From Bacillota bacterium (GTDB lineage: Bacteria > Bacillota > Clostridia > Peptostreptococcales > Anaerovoracaceae): 39,874 nucleotides of DNA. Of this stretch, positions 14,313-22,949 are shown piece after piece (the first letter of the stretch is position 1; each line of letters starts with the position of its first letter). The stretch covers positions 1 to 39,874 of the forward strand of contig JAFRXM010000047.1 in the NCBI GenBank assembly GCA_017443515.1, in the 5' to 3' direction. Both the position numbers and the translations under genes were made by a program. The notes beneath the pieces were generated by a model. It saw nothing but the letters and a program-made list of their open reading frames with translations, ran no database searches and was not told where the DNA came from.

Positions 14313-17102
14313 ATGGCAGAGCTTACACGCGACCAGAAGATCTTTAAACTCGGCAAGATCATAACCGACCGCAAGGAAATACTTCTGGGGCTCGAAAAAA
14401 TGAGTACGGAGGCTCCGGAGTACTGGGGCATAGACTGCGGCATTCAGTATGCCGAGCGGCGCTACGGCAAGGAGATAGCGGACCACTGCCTCGACCTGGC
14501 GCTCAAGATGGGAAAGCGCAAACCCAAGACCTTTGCCAAGCTCAAAGAGCTAAGCGGATACGACGACGAGCATCTTAAGACCGTGCTCGAAGCTCTCTGC
14601 CAGGCGAGCCTGGTGGAGTATCACTGCGAGAACCTGGACGGCAAGAACCCCGCGCACGAGAAGCGCTGGGTGCTCGACATGTTCGTCCCCGGCAGCGCCG
14701 AGATCATGGTGATGCGCCCCGAGATCAGCCCGGTAACGCCGAAGGTCGCGGACTTTTTCGAGCGCATGACCTTCCTGCCGCTGGCGGGCATCACTCAGCT
14801 CGTGCCTCCCGGAGGCGCAGGCATAGGCATGCACGTCATCCCGGTGGAACAGGCGATACCAGCGGACTGCAAGTCACTGGACGTGGAACACCTGTCGCAC
14901 TGGCTGAAAAAATATGACGGCCAGATAGGCGTTGGCATATGCTCGTGCCGCAAGCAGCAGCGCATACGCGGCGAGGGCTCCGGAGATATAGAGGAATACT
15001 GGTGCATAGGCGTAGGCGACTTCGCGGACTACTGCCGCGAGACCGGCATGGGCCACGACATAACCTACGACGAAGCAATGGAGATACTCCACAAGGCCGA
15101 GGAGCGCGGCTATGTGCACCAGATCACGAACATAGACGGCGAGAACAAGATCTTCGGCCTTTGCAACTGCGCTGTGGGTGTCTGCAACGCGCTTCGCACA
15201 AGCCAGCTGTTCAACACGCCTAACATGTCCCGCTCCGCGTACACCGCAGAGGTGAACGCGGCCAACTGCGTAGCCTGCGGAAAGTGCGTTGAGGTCTGCC
15301 CGGCCGGCGCTGTTCGCCTCGGGCAGAAGCTGTGCACCAAGAACGGCGAGATAGAGTACCCCAAAGTGGAGCTTCCCGACGACACCAAGTGGGGCGAGGA
15401 CAAGTGGAATTACAACTACCGCAACGAAAACGGCGTCATCCAGACCTGGCCCACAGGCACGGCTCCGTGCAAGGCGGCCTGCCCGCTGCACATAGCCATC
15501 CAGGGCTACATCAAGATGGCCAGCGAGGGCAAATACCGCGAGGCTCTTGAGCTTATCAAGCGCGACAATCCTTTCCCGGCGGTCTGCGGAGCCATATGCC
15601 GCAAGTACTGCGAGGACGAATGTACCCGCGGCACCGTGGACGAGGCGCTCGCTATCGACGATATAAAGCAGTTCATCGCGGCCCAGGACCTTAAGGCAGA
15701 GCACCGCTATGTGCCGCCTATGGTGTCCTGCACCAGAAAGCCCTTCGACCAGAAGATCGCTATCATAGGATCCGGCCCGGCAGGCCTTGCCTGCGCGTAC
15801 TTTCTTGCCATAGAAGGATACTCCCCTGTGGTGTTCGAGCGCGACGCTGTCCCCGGCGGCATGATGATAACAGGCATCCCCAACTTCCGCCTCGAAAAGG
15901 ACGTAGTCAACGCTGAGATCGACATTCTGCGCGAGATGGGCGTGCAGTTCCGCTGCGGAGTTGAGGTCGGAAAGGACGTCACGATACAGCAGCTGCGGGA
16001 CGAGGGCTACAAAGGCTTCTTCGTGGCAGTCGGCCTGCAGTACGGTGGAAAGCTGAACGTCCCCGGCGACGATGCTGCGGGAGTAATGTCTGGCGTGGAT
16101 TATATAAAAATGGTCAATGCCGGCAAGGCCGCTCCTCTTCACGGAAATGTCGTAGTCATAGGCGGCGGCAACATAGGCGCTGACGTGGCCCGCACAGCTA
16201 TACGCCAGGGCGCGGAAAGCGTGCAGCTCTACTGCCTTGAGGCGTTCGGCGATATGCCCATGGGCGCAGAAGACCAGGAGCTTTGCGCGGCAGACGGCGT
16301 AGTGATCCACCCGGGCTGGGGCCAGACCGAGATCTTAAAGGACGAAAGCGGTGCCTGTAGCGGAATACGCTTCAGGAAATGCCTTTCCGTGCGCGGCGAG
16401 GACGGACGTTTCGACCCGAAGTTCGACGACGCGGACACCGCAGAGGAATCCTGCACCGCGGTCCTCTACTGCATAGGACAGAAGGCGGACTGGAAGGATC
16501 TTCTTTCCGGCACAAAGGTGGAATTCAACCGCAACGGCACCGCAAAGGCCGATCCTGTAACGCTTCAGACCGCGGAGCCTGATATCTTCGTCGGTGGCGA
16601 CGCATACTCCGGCCAGCTGTTCGTGGTGGACGCTCTTGCGATGGGCCGCGAAGGCGCTGTATCGCTGCACCGCTTCGTGAATGAGGGCCAGTCCCTTACA
16701 ATTCACCGTAACACCCGCAAGTTCACGCCGCTGTGCAAGGACGACATAGTGCTTCCGGTGGAAGCCTACAAGAAGCCCGCCCGTTCCGTGCGTCCGGTAG
16801 ACCCGGCAAAGCGCCTCACCATGCACGACGAGCACCTGTGCTTCACCGAAGAGCAGATAAAGAGCGAAGCTTCGCGCTGCCTTGAGTGCGGGCGCAGCGT
16901 AGTGGACACCAACAAGTGCCTCGGCTGCGGCATGTGCACGGTGCAGTGTAAGTTCGACGCCATACACTTAAGGCGCAATATGGGCGACGCATACTCGAAG
17001 ATGATCCCGGCTGAGGACAAGTTCAAGGCCATAGGCGCATATCTGCCCAAGCGCGCTGTCAAGATCCTGAAGAAGAGCGCCAAAGGGAAGGGCGGAAAAT
17101 AA
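14313..17102 (+). CDS. Multi-[4Fe-4S] flavoprotein oxidoreductase (NfnB/GltD-like) with extra N-terminal Cys domain
   Basis: 929 residues in at least four parts. Residues 1-125 are helical with a winged-helix-like stretch (71-122). A Cys-rich module follows (C210-S-C212, C231, C241, C284-N-C286, C291), then a ferredoxin motif C319/C322/C325/C329. Next is a GltD-type half: the Fe-S entry domain CKAACPLHIAIQGYI (from C386), the FAD loop GSGPAG (486-491), and the NAD(P)H loop GGGNIG (617-622). The C-terminus has C856/C859 and a ferredoxin motif C869/C872/C875/C879. The family moves electrons between NAD(P)H, flavin and Fe-S carriers (GltD, NfnB, dihydropyrimidine dehydrogenase). The partner and substrate are not known. 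It lies between hypB and hypA with short gaps, so it is co-expressed with nickel-insertion genes. GGAGGAA precedes the ATG. Confidence 0.85.
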   Translation: MAELTRDQKIFKLGKIITDRKEILLGLEKMSTEAPEYWGIDCGIQYAERRYGKEIADHCLDLALKMGKRKPKTFAKLKELSGYDDEHLKTVLEALCQASLVEYHCENLDGKNPAHEKRWVLDMFVPGSAEIMVMRPEISPVTPKVADFFERMTFLPLAGITQLVPPGGAGIGMHVIPVEQAIPADCKSLDVEHLSHWLKKYDGQIGVGICSCRKQQRIRGEGSGDIEEYWCIGVGDFADYCRETGMGHDITYDEAMEILHKAEERGYVHQITNIDGENKIFGLCNCAVGVCNALRTSQLFNTPNMSRSAYTAEVNAANCVACGKCVEVCPAGAVRLGQKLCTKNGEIEYPKVELPDDTKWGEDKWNYNYRNENGVIQTWPTGTAPCKAACPLHIAIQGYIKMASEGKYREALELIKRDNPFPAVCGAICRKYCEDECTRGTVDEALAIDDIKQFIAAQDLKAEHRYVPPMVSCTRKPFDQKIAIIGSGPAGLACAYFLAIEGYSPVVFERDAVPGGMMITGIPNFRLEKDVVNAEIDILREMGVQFRCGVEVGKDVTIQQLRDEGYKGFFVAVGLQYGGKLNVPGDDAAGVMSGVDYIKMVNAGKAAPLHGNVVVIGGGNIGADVARTAIRQGAESVQLYCLEAFGDMPMGAEDQELCAADGVVIHPGWGQTEILKDESGACSGIRFRKCLSVRGEDGRFDPKFDDADTAEESCTAVLYCIGQKADWKDLLSGTKVEFNRNGTAKADPVTLQTAEPDIFVGGDAYSGQLFVVDALAMGREGAVSLHRFVNEGQSLTIHRNTRKFTPLCKDDIVLPVEAYKKPARSVRPVDPAKRLTMHDEHLCFTEEQIKSEASRCLECGRSVVDTNKCLGCGMCTVQCKFDAIHLRRNMGDAYSKMIPAEDKFKAIGAYLPKRAVKILKKSAKGKGGK

Positions 17103-17108
17103 GCGGTC

Positions 17109-17453
17109 ATGCATGAACTTGGACTGGTAAACTATGTAGTCGACGCTGTGACCAGGATCGCTGAGGAAAACGGCGCGAAACACGTCGCTTCGGTAACTCT
17201 GGAGTTCGGGGAGGTATCCGGCGTGGTGCCGGAATACCTGTACAGTTACTGGAACTGGTACACTAAGAAGTTCCCGCTGTTCGAAGGATCGAAGCTCCTC
17301 TGCGAGACTATTCCCGCCATAACCTGGTGCAACAGCTGCAAGCGGACCTACCCTACAGTCCCGCAGGGCAAGATCTGCCCCTACTGCGGCAGCGAAGAGA
17401 CCTGGCTGCAGCAGGGCAACGAGATGAATATTAAACAGATAGAGGTCGAATAA
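17109..17453 (+). CDS. hypA: Nickel metallochaperone HypA
   Basis: 114 residues, standard length. It binds Ni2+ through the N-terminal MHE motif (Met1-His2-Glu3 present, MHELGLV) and holds a structural zinc with two Cys pairs, C74-x2-C77 (CNSC) and C90-x2-C93 (CPYC), all present. It hands nickel to HypB or to the target enzyme. The gene begins six bases after the flavoprotein stop and ends at a strong terminator, so hypB-flavoprotein-hypA is one transcription unit. HypC, D, E and F are not in the window. Confidence 0.96.
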   Translation: MHELGLVNYVVDAVTRIAEENGAKHVASVTLEFGEVSGVVPEYLYSYWNWYTKKFPLFEGSKLLCETIPAITWCNSCKRTYPTVPQGKICPYCGSEETWLQQGNEMNIKQIEVE

Positions 17454-17461
17454 GCAAATAA

Positions 17462-17490
17462 AAAAGGAGGCTCAGTTGAACCTCCTTTTG
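17462..17490. terminator. Intrinsic terminator, bidirectional
   Basis: A nine-base-pair stem AAAAGGAGG (17462-17470) / CCTCCTTTT (17481-17489) with a ten-base loop. The T-run on the right serves hypA; the A-run on the left (17456-17465) becomes a U-run for the convergent minus-strand gene. Confidence 0.85.
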
Positions 17491-17497
17491 TTTCTTA

Positions 17498-19489
17498 TCA
17501 GAAGAATCCGTAGATGCCTTCGATGGATTCTGCGCCTTTGGTGTTGTGCATGAACGTCTTCTTGTCTTCGCTGAAAGCGATGATGTGGTAGACTGTTCCG
17601 CCCTGCTCGTGATCCTCGATGACCTTCGGGTGTCCGTCGGTATATGTGGGACGGTAGATGACCTTACTGTCGCCTTTTATATATTCGGTGACCGCTTCGC
17701 CCTCGAAAAGACCGTTCTTTGTATTAACTGTTATGTTCTTTGTCCTGTTCTGAGAGGAGTCCTGGGCATTTTTCAGTTCATCGTAAATGGTGAAACTTCC
17801 GTTGGGCTTGTCGTCGCTCCACGTACCTGTTGCGACATATGAGGTCTGGGTGTTCAGCGCACTGCCCATGTAGGTGATCCAGCTTCCATTGCCGGAACGC
17901 TTGTTGTTTGCGTCATACTGGCCGATGTATGTGTATAATCTGTTATTTGGTTTGTCGTAGTACAGGCCGATCTTGTTTGTCCCGTCGATATCTGCTATGA
18001 CCGGGGATCGGTGGGTAGGATCTTCAGCTATCCATTTTGAGATGTAATTGCCTTTACCTAAGGACGAGACGACGCTCAGGTACATCTGGCTGGATGCAAG
18101 GCTCAGTTTTCCGTCGTCGATGTACTTTTTGAGTCCGGCTCCGATCTCCTTAAGATCCGCCAGCATTCCTGCCATGGAGAGCCTTTCCTTAAGGGTCTTC
18201 AGTTCGGCAGTCTTGCCCTTGAGCAGGTTCTCGTTCAGGACTCTGTCGATAACTGCTTCCTGGGCGGCGTATTTTTCTTTGTCGCCACTGTTTAAGGCGT
18301 CCTCGGTCCATTTGGTGTAGACGGCGAGAAGGTCGGCCTCGGTCTGGGCTGCTATGCCGGTGACAGCGGGAATTATCTCGCTGCGCTGCTTAAGGAGCGC
18401 TTCTGCGGTCTCGTACTGCTTTGCGGTAAGAGCCATGTCCGCCAGGCCCTTTATCGAGGTGCTGATGGAGTCGTAGTATCTGCCGCGCTCAGCTTCTGGA
18501 AGGGCTTCGGCTCTGCTTACAAGGTCCTTGAACCATTTGAAGGCATCCTGCTGCTTGTTTTCATCGAGAAGCGCCTTGGCCTTTGCGAGCATGGCGTCGG
18601 TCTCAGACCTTACAAGATCCAGGTCGTCCTTTGCCAGTTCCTCGGCCTGCCTTAAAACTTCGATCTCCTGCTCGTAGGACGCAGCTGCGTGCAGCTCTGC
18701 GGCCTGCTTCTTGAACTTGGCTACTCTGGTGGATGGCAGGTTCTGATATATGAAGTATCCCGCAACACCGAGCACCACGACTATAAGCGCGATGATGAGA
18801 GGCAGCTTGGACTTTTTCTTTGCGGCCGGCTGCACTTCCGGCGGTACTCCTATGGCGGAAGCTGCGGCAGCAGCGGTGGTAGCTTCTGCGGCAGTTTCTG
18901 CTGCGGTCTCCTGAGCAGCTTCAACGGTCTCGGCAGCAGTTTCCTGAGCAGCCTCGACAGCGGTCTCAGCGGTCTGTGCGGAGGTTTCAACTGCGGCAGT
19001 TGCTTCTGCTGCAACCTCGGCAGCAGTCTCCTGAGCGGCCTCAACTGCTTCGGCGGCAGTCTCCTGAACTGCTTCGGTTGCTTCTGCTACAACTTCGGCA
19101 GCAGTTTCCTGGGCAGCCTCAACTGCTTCGGCGGCAGTCTCCTGAACTGCTTCGGTTGCTTCTGCAGCAACGTCGGCAGCAGTCTCCTGAGCGGTCTCAA
19201 CGGCGGCAGTTGCTTCTGCTGCAACTTCGGCAGCGGTCTCCTGAACGGCTTCAACAGCTTCAGCAGCAGTCTCTTCCGCGGCTTCTGTGGCGGCCTCAAC
19301 TGCTTCTGCAGCGGTTTTCTGAGCAGCCTCGACAGCGGTCTCAGCGGTCTGTGCGGCGGCCTCGACAGCTGCAGTTGCTTCTGCTGCAACTTCAGCAGCG
19401 AGCACTCTGGCTCCGCAGGTGGGGCAGAACTTTATCGTTATGCCTTCTTTGGGTTCGGGCAGGTCGTGCCCGCAATTGTAACACTTCAT
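17498..19489 (-). CDS. Zinc-ribbon membrane protein with long Ala/Glu/Thr helical repeat and MORN-like end
   Basis: 663 residues. A zinc ribbon (C3-x2-C6, C22-x2-C25) opens the protein. Residues 31-211 are almost only Ala, Glu, Thr, Val and Gln in 11- and 15-residue units. A membrane helix (230-249) follows, then an outer domain of helical pairs (about 255-440) that look TPR-like. The C-terminus contains SGNGSWITY and ATGTWSDDKPNGSFTIYD, resembling MORN repeats. With the ribbon and repeat inside the cell, the rest faces out. Many Clostridia have zinc-ribbon/TM/outer-domain proteins, but the repeat is unusual. No function is assigned. AGGAG precedes ATG 19489; it is monocistronic. Confidence 0.8.
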   Translation of the reverse strand: MKCYNCGHDLPEPKEGITIKFCPTCGARVLAAEVAAEATAAVEAAAQTAETAVEAAQKTAAEAVEAATEAAEETAAEAVEAVQETAAEVAAEATAAVETAQETAADVAAEATEAVQETAAEAVEAAQETAAEVVAEATEAVQETAAEAVEAAQETAAEVAAEATAAVETSAQTAETAVEAAQETAAETVEAAQETAAETAAEATTAAAAASAIGVPPEVQPAAKKKSKLPLIIALIVVVLGVAGYFIYQNLPSTRVAKFKKQAAELHAAASYEQEIEVLRQAEELAKDDLDLVRSETDAMLAKAKALLDENKQQDAFKWFKDLVSRAEALPEAERGRYYDSISTSIKGLADMALTAKQYETAEALLKQRSEIIPAVTGIAAQTEADLLAVYTKWTEDALNSGDKEKYAAQEAVIDRVLNENLLKGKTAELKTLKERLSMAGMLADLKEIGAGLKKYIDDGKLSLASSQMYLSVVSSLGKGNYISKWIAEDPTHRSPVIADIDGTNKIGLYYDKPNNRLYTYIGQYDANNKRSGNGSWITYMGSALNTQTSYVATGTWSDDKPNGSFTIYDELKNAQDSSQNRTKNITVNTKNGLFEGEAVTEYIKGDSKVIYRPTYTDGHPKVIEDHEQGGTVYHIIAFSEDKKTFMHNTKGAESIEGIYGFF
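18857..19399 (-). repeat. Degenerate coding repeat, 33- and 45-base units combined in a 78-base super-unit
   Basis: It encodes residues 31-211 of the zinc-ribbon protein. The clearest part alternates QETAAEAVEAA (11 residues) with QETAAEVAAEATEAV-type units (15 residues). The 78-base super-unit is copied nearly exactly around 18980-19144, which suggests expansion by slippage or unequal recombination. An eleven-residue period matches three turns of helix, as in LEA group 3 and apolipoprotein-like helices. Confidence 0.85.
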
Positions 19490-19530
19490 ATTGAACTCCT
19501 ATATTTTTCTGGATCATAAACCATCAGTTT

Positions 19531-19536
19531 ATTATA
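19531..19536 (-). promoter_or_regulatory. -10 element for the zinc-ribbon gene
   Basis: A perfect TATAAT on the minus strand, 41 bases before the ATG. No clear -35 is visible at 16-18 bases, so the promoter may be weak or need an activator. Confidence 0.4.
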
Positions 19537-19607
19537 GCATCAATCATTCGGAATGGGGGCATTTTTTCAGCCGCATGCCACTTTTTTTCGCCTGTGCGCC
19601 GCAGCAC

Positions 19608-19637
19608 TTGTAAGTCCGGCCGCAGATTTGGTATAAT
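19608..19637 (+). promoter_or_regulatory. Promoter of the femAB-racemase operon
   Basis: TTGTAA (19608-19613), an 18-base spacer and TATAAT (19632-19637). The start is expected near 19644, about 60 bases before the chosen femAB ATG. Confidence 0.55.
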
Positions 19638-19703
19638 ACATATTGCAGACTGCACTGCGGCATTTTTGTGCTGCAGAATACAGCAGCCGCTAACGGAGAA
19701 CCG

Positions 19704-20978
19704 ATGTCACAGCTAACATTTGACGAAAACATACAAAAAAGCGAGTGGATGCAGCTCGCGCAAAAGCCCGGCGTAAAGAGTCATTTCCTGGGCTCCTGGG
19801 CCTGGGGGCAGGTGCAGGCAAGGCGAGGATGGACGCCGTACTACGTGGGAGTCCGCAGGGACGGGGAGCTTATAGCAACGGCGCTGCTTCTTAAAAAGGC
19901 GCTGTACCTGGGCTACTGCTACTTTTACATACCCCGTGGCTTCACCATGGACTATTCGGACGCGGAACTTCTGGCGTTCATCACCAAAAGCGTCGCCGCG
20001 TTCGGCAAAAAGCACAAGGCCATATACTTCAAGATCGATCCGGATATAAAGCTCCACACCATAGATATGGACGGTAAGGTCATCGAGGGCGAGGAGAACA
20101 GCGCGCTTGTGGCAAGGCTGGAAAAGCTGGGCTACAGGCACAGGCCGCTTACGTACTTCTTTGAGACCGAGCAGCCGCGCTTTACCTTCAGGATCCCGCT
20201 GGACGGCACCATAGAGGAGATCGAAAAGCGCTACAGCAAGACCACAAAGGCCCGCATCAAGCACGCAGAAGAAAGCTGCGTGGAGGTGTTCGAAGGCCGC
20301 TCGGAAGATATCAAAGAATTCGTGCGCCTTATGAAGATGACCGAAGCCCGCCAGGACTTCTTCTCGCACGAAGCGGATTTCTATCAGTACTTCTACGACA
20401 TCCTCAGAGAGGACGGCATGGTCACGCTGTACTTCGGCAAGGTGGACCCGGGTAAGATACGCACAGGGCTTCTGGAAAAGCAGGCAGGCCTTAAGGCGGA
20501 GCTTGCAGCCATCGAAGGCGACGAGAGCAAGAAAGCCGCAACGAAGCGCAAGGAGACCGAAAAAGTCCTTGTGTCCGTGGAAAAGCAGCTCGAGGCTGTG
20601 GCGGACGCTCCGGAAGGAGAGGTCTGGGTATCCACTTATCTTATAGTAAACTACGTGGATAAGGCCTGGGCGCTGTACGCGGCAAACGACATGAACTACG
20701 GCAAGTTCTACGCCAATTACGAGGTGTACAAACAGCAGATCAGGGACGCCAAGGCGAAAGGCCTTAAGATATTCGACGTTTTCGGCACCATAGGAAAGCC
20801 GGATTCGGACAGCAGGCTCGCGGGCCTGTACGAGTTCAAGAAGAAGTGGGGCGGTGAGTACACCGAGTTTATCGGCGAGTTCGATTACGTGCTCAGCGGC
20901 CTTATGTACAAGGCCTTCAATACGCTGATCCCGCTGTACCACAGGATGAAGCTTAAGCAGCTAAAGAAGGGAAAATGA
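19704..20978 (+). CDS. FemAB-family peptidoglycan aminoacyltransferase
   Basis: 424 residues. FemX/FemAB/MurM enzymes add amino acids from aminoacyl-tRNA to the lipid II stem peptide to build interpeptide bridges at the inner membrane face. Two GNAT-like halves are seen, with SHFLGSWAWGQVQARRGWTPYYVGV early and KFYANYEVYKQQIRDAKAKGLKIFDVFGTIG late. Between them is the family's tRNA-contacting helical arm, a Lys/Glu-rich coiled coil (KIRTGLLEKQAGLKAELAAIE...TEKVLVSVEKQLEA). ATG 19704 was chosen over GTG 19668 because GGAGA lies seven bases upstream. The stop overlaps the racemase start. The donor amino acid cannot be told from sequence. Confidence 0.9.
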   Translation: MSQLTFDENIQKSEWMQLAQKPGVKSHFLGSWAWGQVQARRGWTPYYVGVRRDGELIATALLLKKALYLGYCYFYIPRGFTMDYSDAELLAFITKSVAAFGKKHKAIYFKIDPDIKLHTIDMDGKVIEGEENSALVARLEKLGYRHRPLTYFFETEQPRFTFRIPLDGTIEEIEKRYSKTTKARIKHAEESCVEVFEGRSEDIKEFVRLMKMTEARQDFFSHEADFYQYFYDILREDGMVTLYFGKVDPGKIRTGLLEKQAGLKAELAAIEGDESKKAATKRKETEKVLVSVEKQLEAVADAPEGEVWVSTYLIVNYVDKAWALYAANDMNYGKFYANYEVYKQQIRDAKAKGLKIFDVFGTIGKPDSDSRLAGLYEFKKKWGGEYTEFIGEFDYVLSGLMYKAFNTLIPLYHRMKLKQLKKGK

Positions 20979-21691
20979 TGCAGGCTGAAAACAGAGACAA
21001 GTTGGGAATACTCGGAGGCATGGGCCCTCAGGCCACTCAGGTGCTGTACCAGTGGATACTGGACCGCACGGACGCCGATTCGGACCAGGAGCACGTGCCG
21101 GCCGTCATCTTAAGCGACACGCTGATGCCGGACCGCACCGAAGCTATCCTGTCCGGAAACACGGACGGAGTAAGAAGCAGGCTGATAGAAGACGCAAAGC
21201 TTCTTGAGTCCTGCGGCTGCGGCTGCATAGCCATACCCTGCAACACCTCGCACTATTTCTGGGACGACATACAGGCGTCGGTAGATATCCCGGTGCTGCA
21301 CATGCCCAGGATGGCCGTCGAGGTTCTGAAGGCGCAGGGCGCAAAAAAGACCGCAATACTAGCGACAGACGGCACCATCAGCGCAGGGGTCTTCCACAGG
21401 GAGCTTGCCGCCGCAGGCATAGAGGCCTGGGCGCCGCCCGCAGACATCCAGAAGACCGTCATGTCCATAATCTACGACGAGATCAAGGCGGGCGAAAAGG
21501 GCAGCCGCTCAAAGTTCGCCAGGATAGACAGGGCGATACGCGAGGCCGGCTGCGACAGCGCGGTCCTTGGCTGCACTGAGCTTTCTGTGTACAGAGGAAA
21601 CCACGGGCTTCCCGAGATGTACTGCGATGCCATGGAAGTGCTCGCGGAGCGCTGCATAAGCTTCTTTGGAAGAAAGCTCAAGAGGGTATAA
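20975..21691 (+). CDS. Aspartate/glutamate racemase family protein
   Basis: 238 residues of the PLP-independent two-cysteine racemase family (RacD/YgeA-like). Both catalytic cysteines are visible: [10 protein letters not shown] in the first half and [11 protein letters not shown] in the second. The N-terminal [12 protein letters not shown] is the family signature and points to amino-acid racemases related to aspartate racemase rather than MurI. The start codon overlaps the femAB stop (ATGA), so the two are translated together. That pairing suggests a D-amino acid, possibly D-Asp, is made for the wall (inference). Confidence 0.88.
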   Translation: MMQAENRDKLGILGGMGPQATQVLYQWILDRTDADSDQEHVPAVILSDTLMPDRTEAILSGNTDGVRSRLIEDAKLLESCGCGCIAIPCNTSHYFWDDIQASVDIPVLHMPRMAVEVLKAQGAKKTAILATDGTISAGVFHRELAAAGIEAWAPPADIQKTVMSIIYDEIKAGEKGSRSKFARIDRAIREAGCDSAVLGCTELSVYRGNHGLPEMYCDAMEVLAERCISFFGRKLKRV

Positions 21692-21693
21692 AA

Positions 21694-22929
21694 ATGCAGG
21701 AGATAAAGTGTCCGAACTGCGGCAAGGTCTTCCAGGTGGAGGAGTCCGGCTATGCCGCCATAGTAAAACAGATAAGGGACAGGGAGTTTGCGAAGGAGCT
21801 TTCCGAGCGCCTGTCCGCAATAGAGCAGAACAAGGAATCCGAGCTCAAGCTGGCGGTATCCGACGCCGAAAAGAGCGCGGATAAAAAGCTCGCTGACAAG
21901 GATGCTGAGCTTGCGGCCTTAAAGGCGCAGATCGCCGCGGCTAAGACCGAGCAGGAGCTGGCCGTAGCAAAAGCCCTGGAAGAGGCCAGGGCGCAGATCT
22001 CCGAAAGGGACCTTAGGATAACCACGCTCGCCGGCAAGATCGAAAACGAGAAGCAAAACGCGGAGCTGTCCGAAAAGACTCTTCGCGAGGGCTTTGCCCA
22101 GCAGCTTGCAGCCAAAGACGAGCAGATAGCCTATTACAAGGATCTTAAACTGCGCCAGTCCACGAAGATGGTCGGTGAGACTCTGGAGCAGCACTGCGAG
22201 ACGGAGTTCAACCGCCTGCGCGCCACGGGCTTTAAAAACGCCTATTTCGAGAAGGATTCCGAGGTGGCCGACGGCACCAAGGGCGACTACATATTCCGCG
22301 ACTACTCCGACGACGGCATAGAGTACATCTCCATCATGTTCGAGATGAAGAACGAGACGGAGTCCAACTCTAAAAAGCACAGGAACGAGGACTTCTTCGC
22401 CAAGCTGGATAAGGACAGGGAAAAGAAAGGCTGCGAATACGCGGTCCTGGTAAGCCTTCTGGAGCCGGAAAGCGAGCTTTACAACAGCGGTATAGTGGAC
22501 GTTTCGCACCGCTATCCCAAGATGTACGTCATACGCCCGCAGTTCTTCATCCCCATGATAACCATGCTGCGCAACGCCGCGCAGAACACGCTTTCTTTCA
22601 AAAGAGACCTTGCGCGCGTAAGAGAGCAGAACATAGATATAACCAACTTCGAGAAGGAGATGAACGCCTTCAAGGACGCGTTCGGAAGGAACTATCGCCT
22701 TGCGAGCGAGAAGTTCCAGAAGGCCATAGACGAGATAGACAAGTCAATAGACCACCTGCAGAAGATAAAGGACGCACTGACAGGCGCGGAGAACAACCTC
22801 AGGCTGGCCAACAACAAGGCTGAGGACCTCAGCATCAAGAAGCTCACGAAGAACAACCCCACCATGAGGGCCAAGTTCGCGGAGCTCGAGATCATTGAGG
22901 AAACAGAAAGCCTGGGCTCCACGGATTAG
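21694..22929 (+). CDS. DUF2130 family protein (coiled coil plus nuclease-like domain)
   Basis: 411 residues. A short N-terminal Cys pair (C6-P-N-C9, [10 protein letters not shown]) is followed by a long Ala/Glu/Lys coiled coil (about 28-150). The DUF2130 core (about 150-310) has Glu169, KGDYIF with Asp198, and FEMKNE with Glu217-x-Lys219, an arrangement like the catalytic set of PD-(D/E)XK nucleases. A C-terminal helical part follows (315-395). The family's function is not established. It starts two bases after the racemase stop, with GAGGG upstream, and is part of the same operon. Confidence 0.85.
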   Translation: MQEIKCPNCGKVFQVEESGYAAIVKQIRDREFAKELSERLSAIEQNKESELKLAVSDAEKSADKKLADKDAELAALKAQIAAAKTEQELAVAKALEEARAQISERDLRITTLAGKIENEKQNAELSEKTLREGFAQQLAAKDEQIAYYKDLKLRQSTKMVGETLEQHCETEFNRLRATGFKNAYFEKDSEVADGTKGDYIFRDYSDDGIEYISIMFEMKNETESNSKKHRNEDFFAKLDKDREKKGCEYAVLVSLLEPESELYNSGIVDVSHRYPKMYVIRPQFFIPMITMLRNAAQNTLSFKRDLARVREQNIDITNFEKEMNAFKDAFGRNYRLASEKFQKAIDEIDKSIDHLQKIKDALTGAENNLRLANNKAEDLSIKKLTKNNPTMRAKFAELEIIEETESLGSTD

Positions 22930-22949
22930 AATATAAGGAGGGTACCGCA

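Noticed and set aside
14874-16310. 478-codon open frame antisense to the flavoprotein
   Set aside because: No recognisable motif; the plus-strand frame has clear Fe-S and dinucleotide-binding motifs along the same stretch.
18689-19519. 276-codon plus-strand frame rich in Cys, Gly, Leu and Ser opposite the Ala/Glu repeat
   Set aside because: It is the complement of the repeat; the apparent Gly/Cys-rich repeat protein has no start signal and no terminator of its own.
19713-20942. 409-codon open frame antisense to femAB
   Set aside because: A shadow of a well supported FemAB gene, without motifs or ribosome site.
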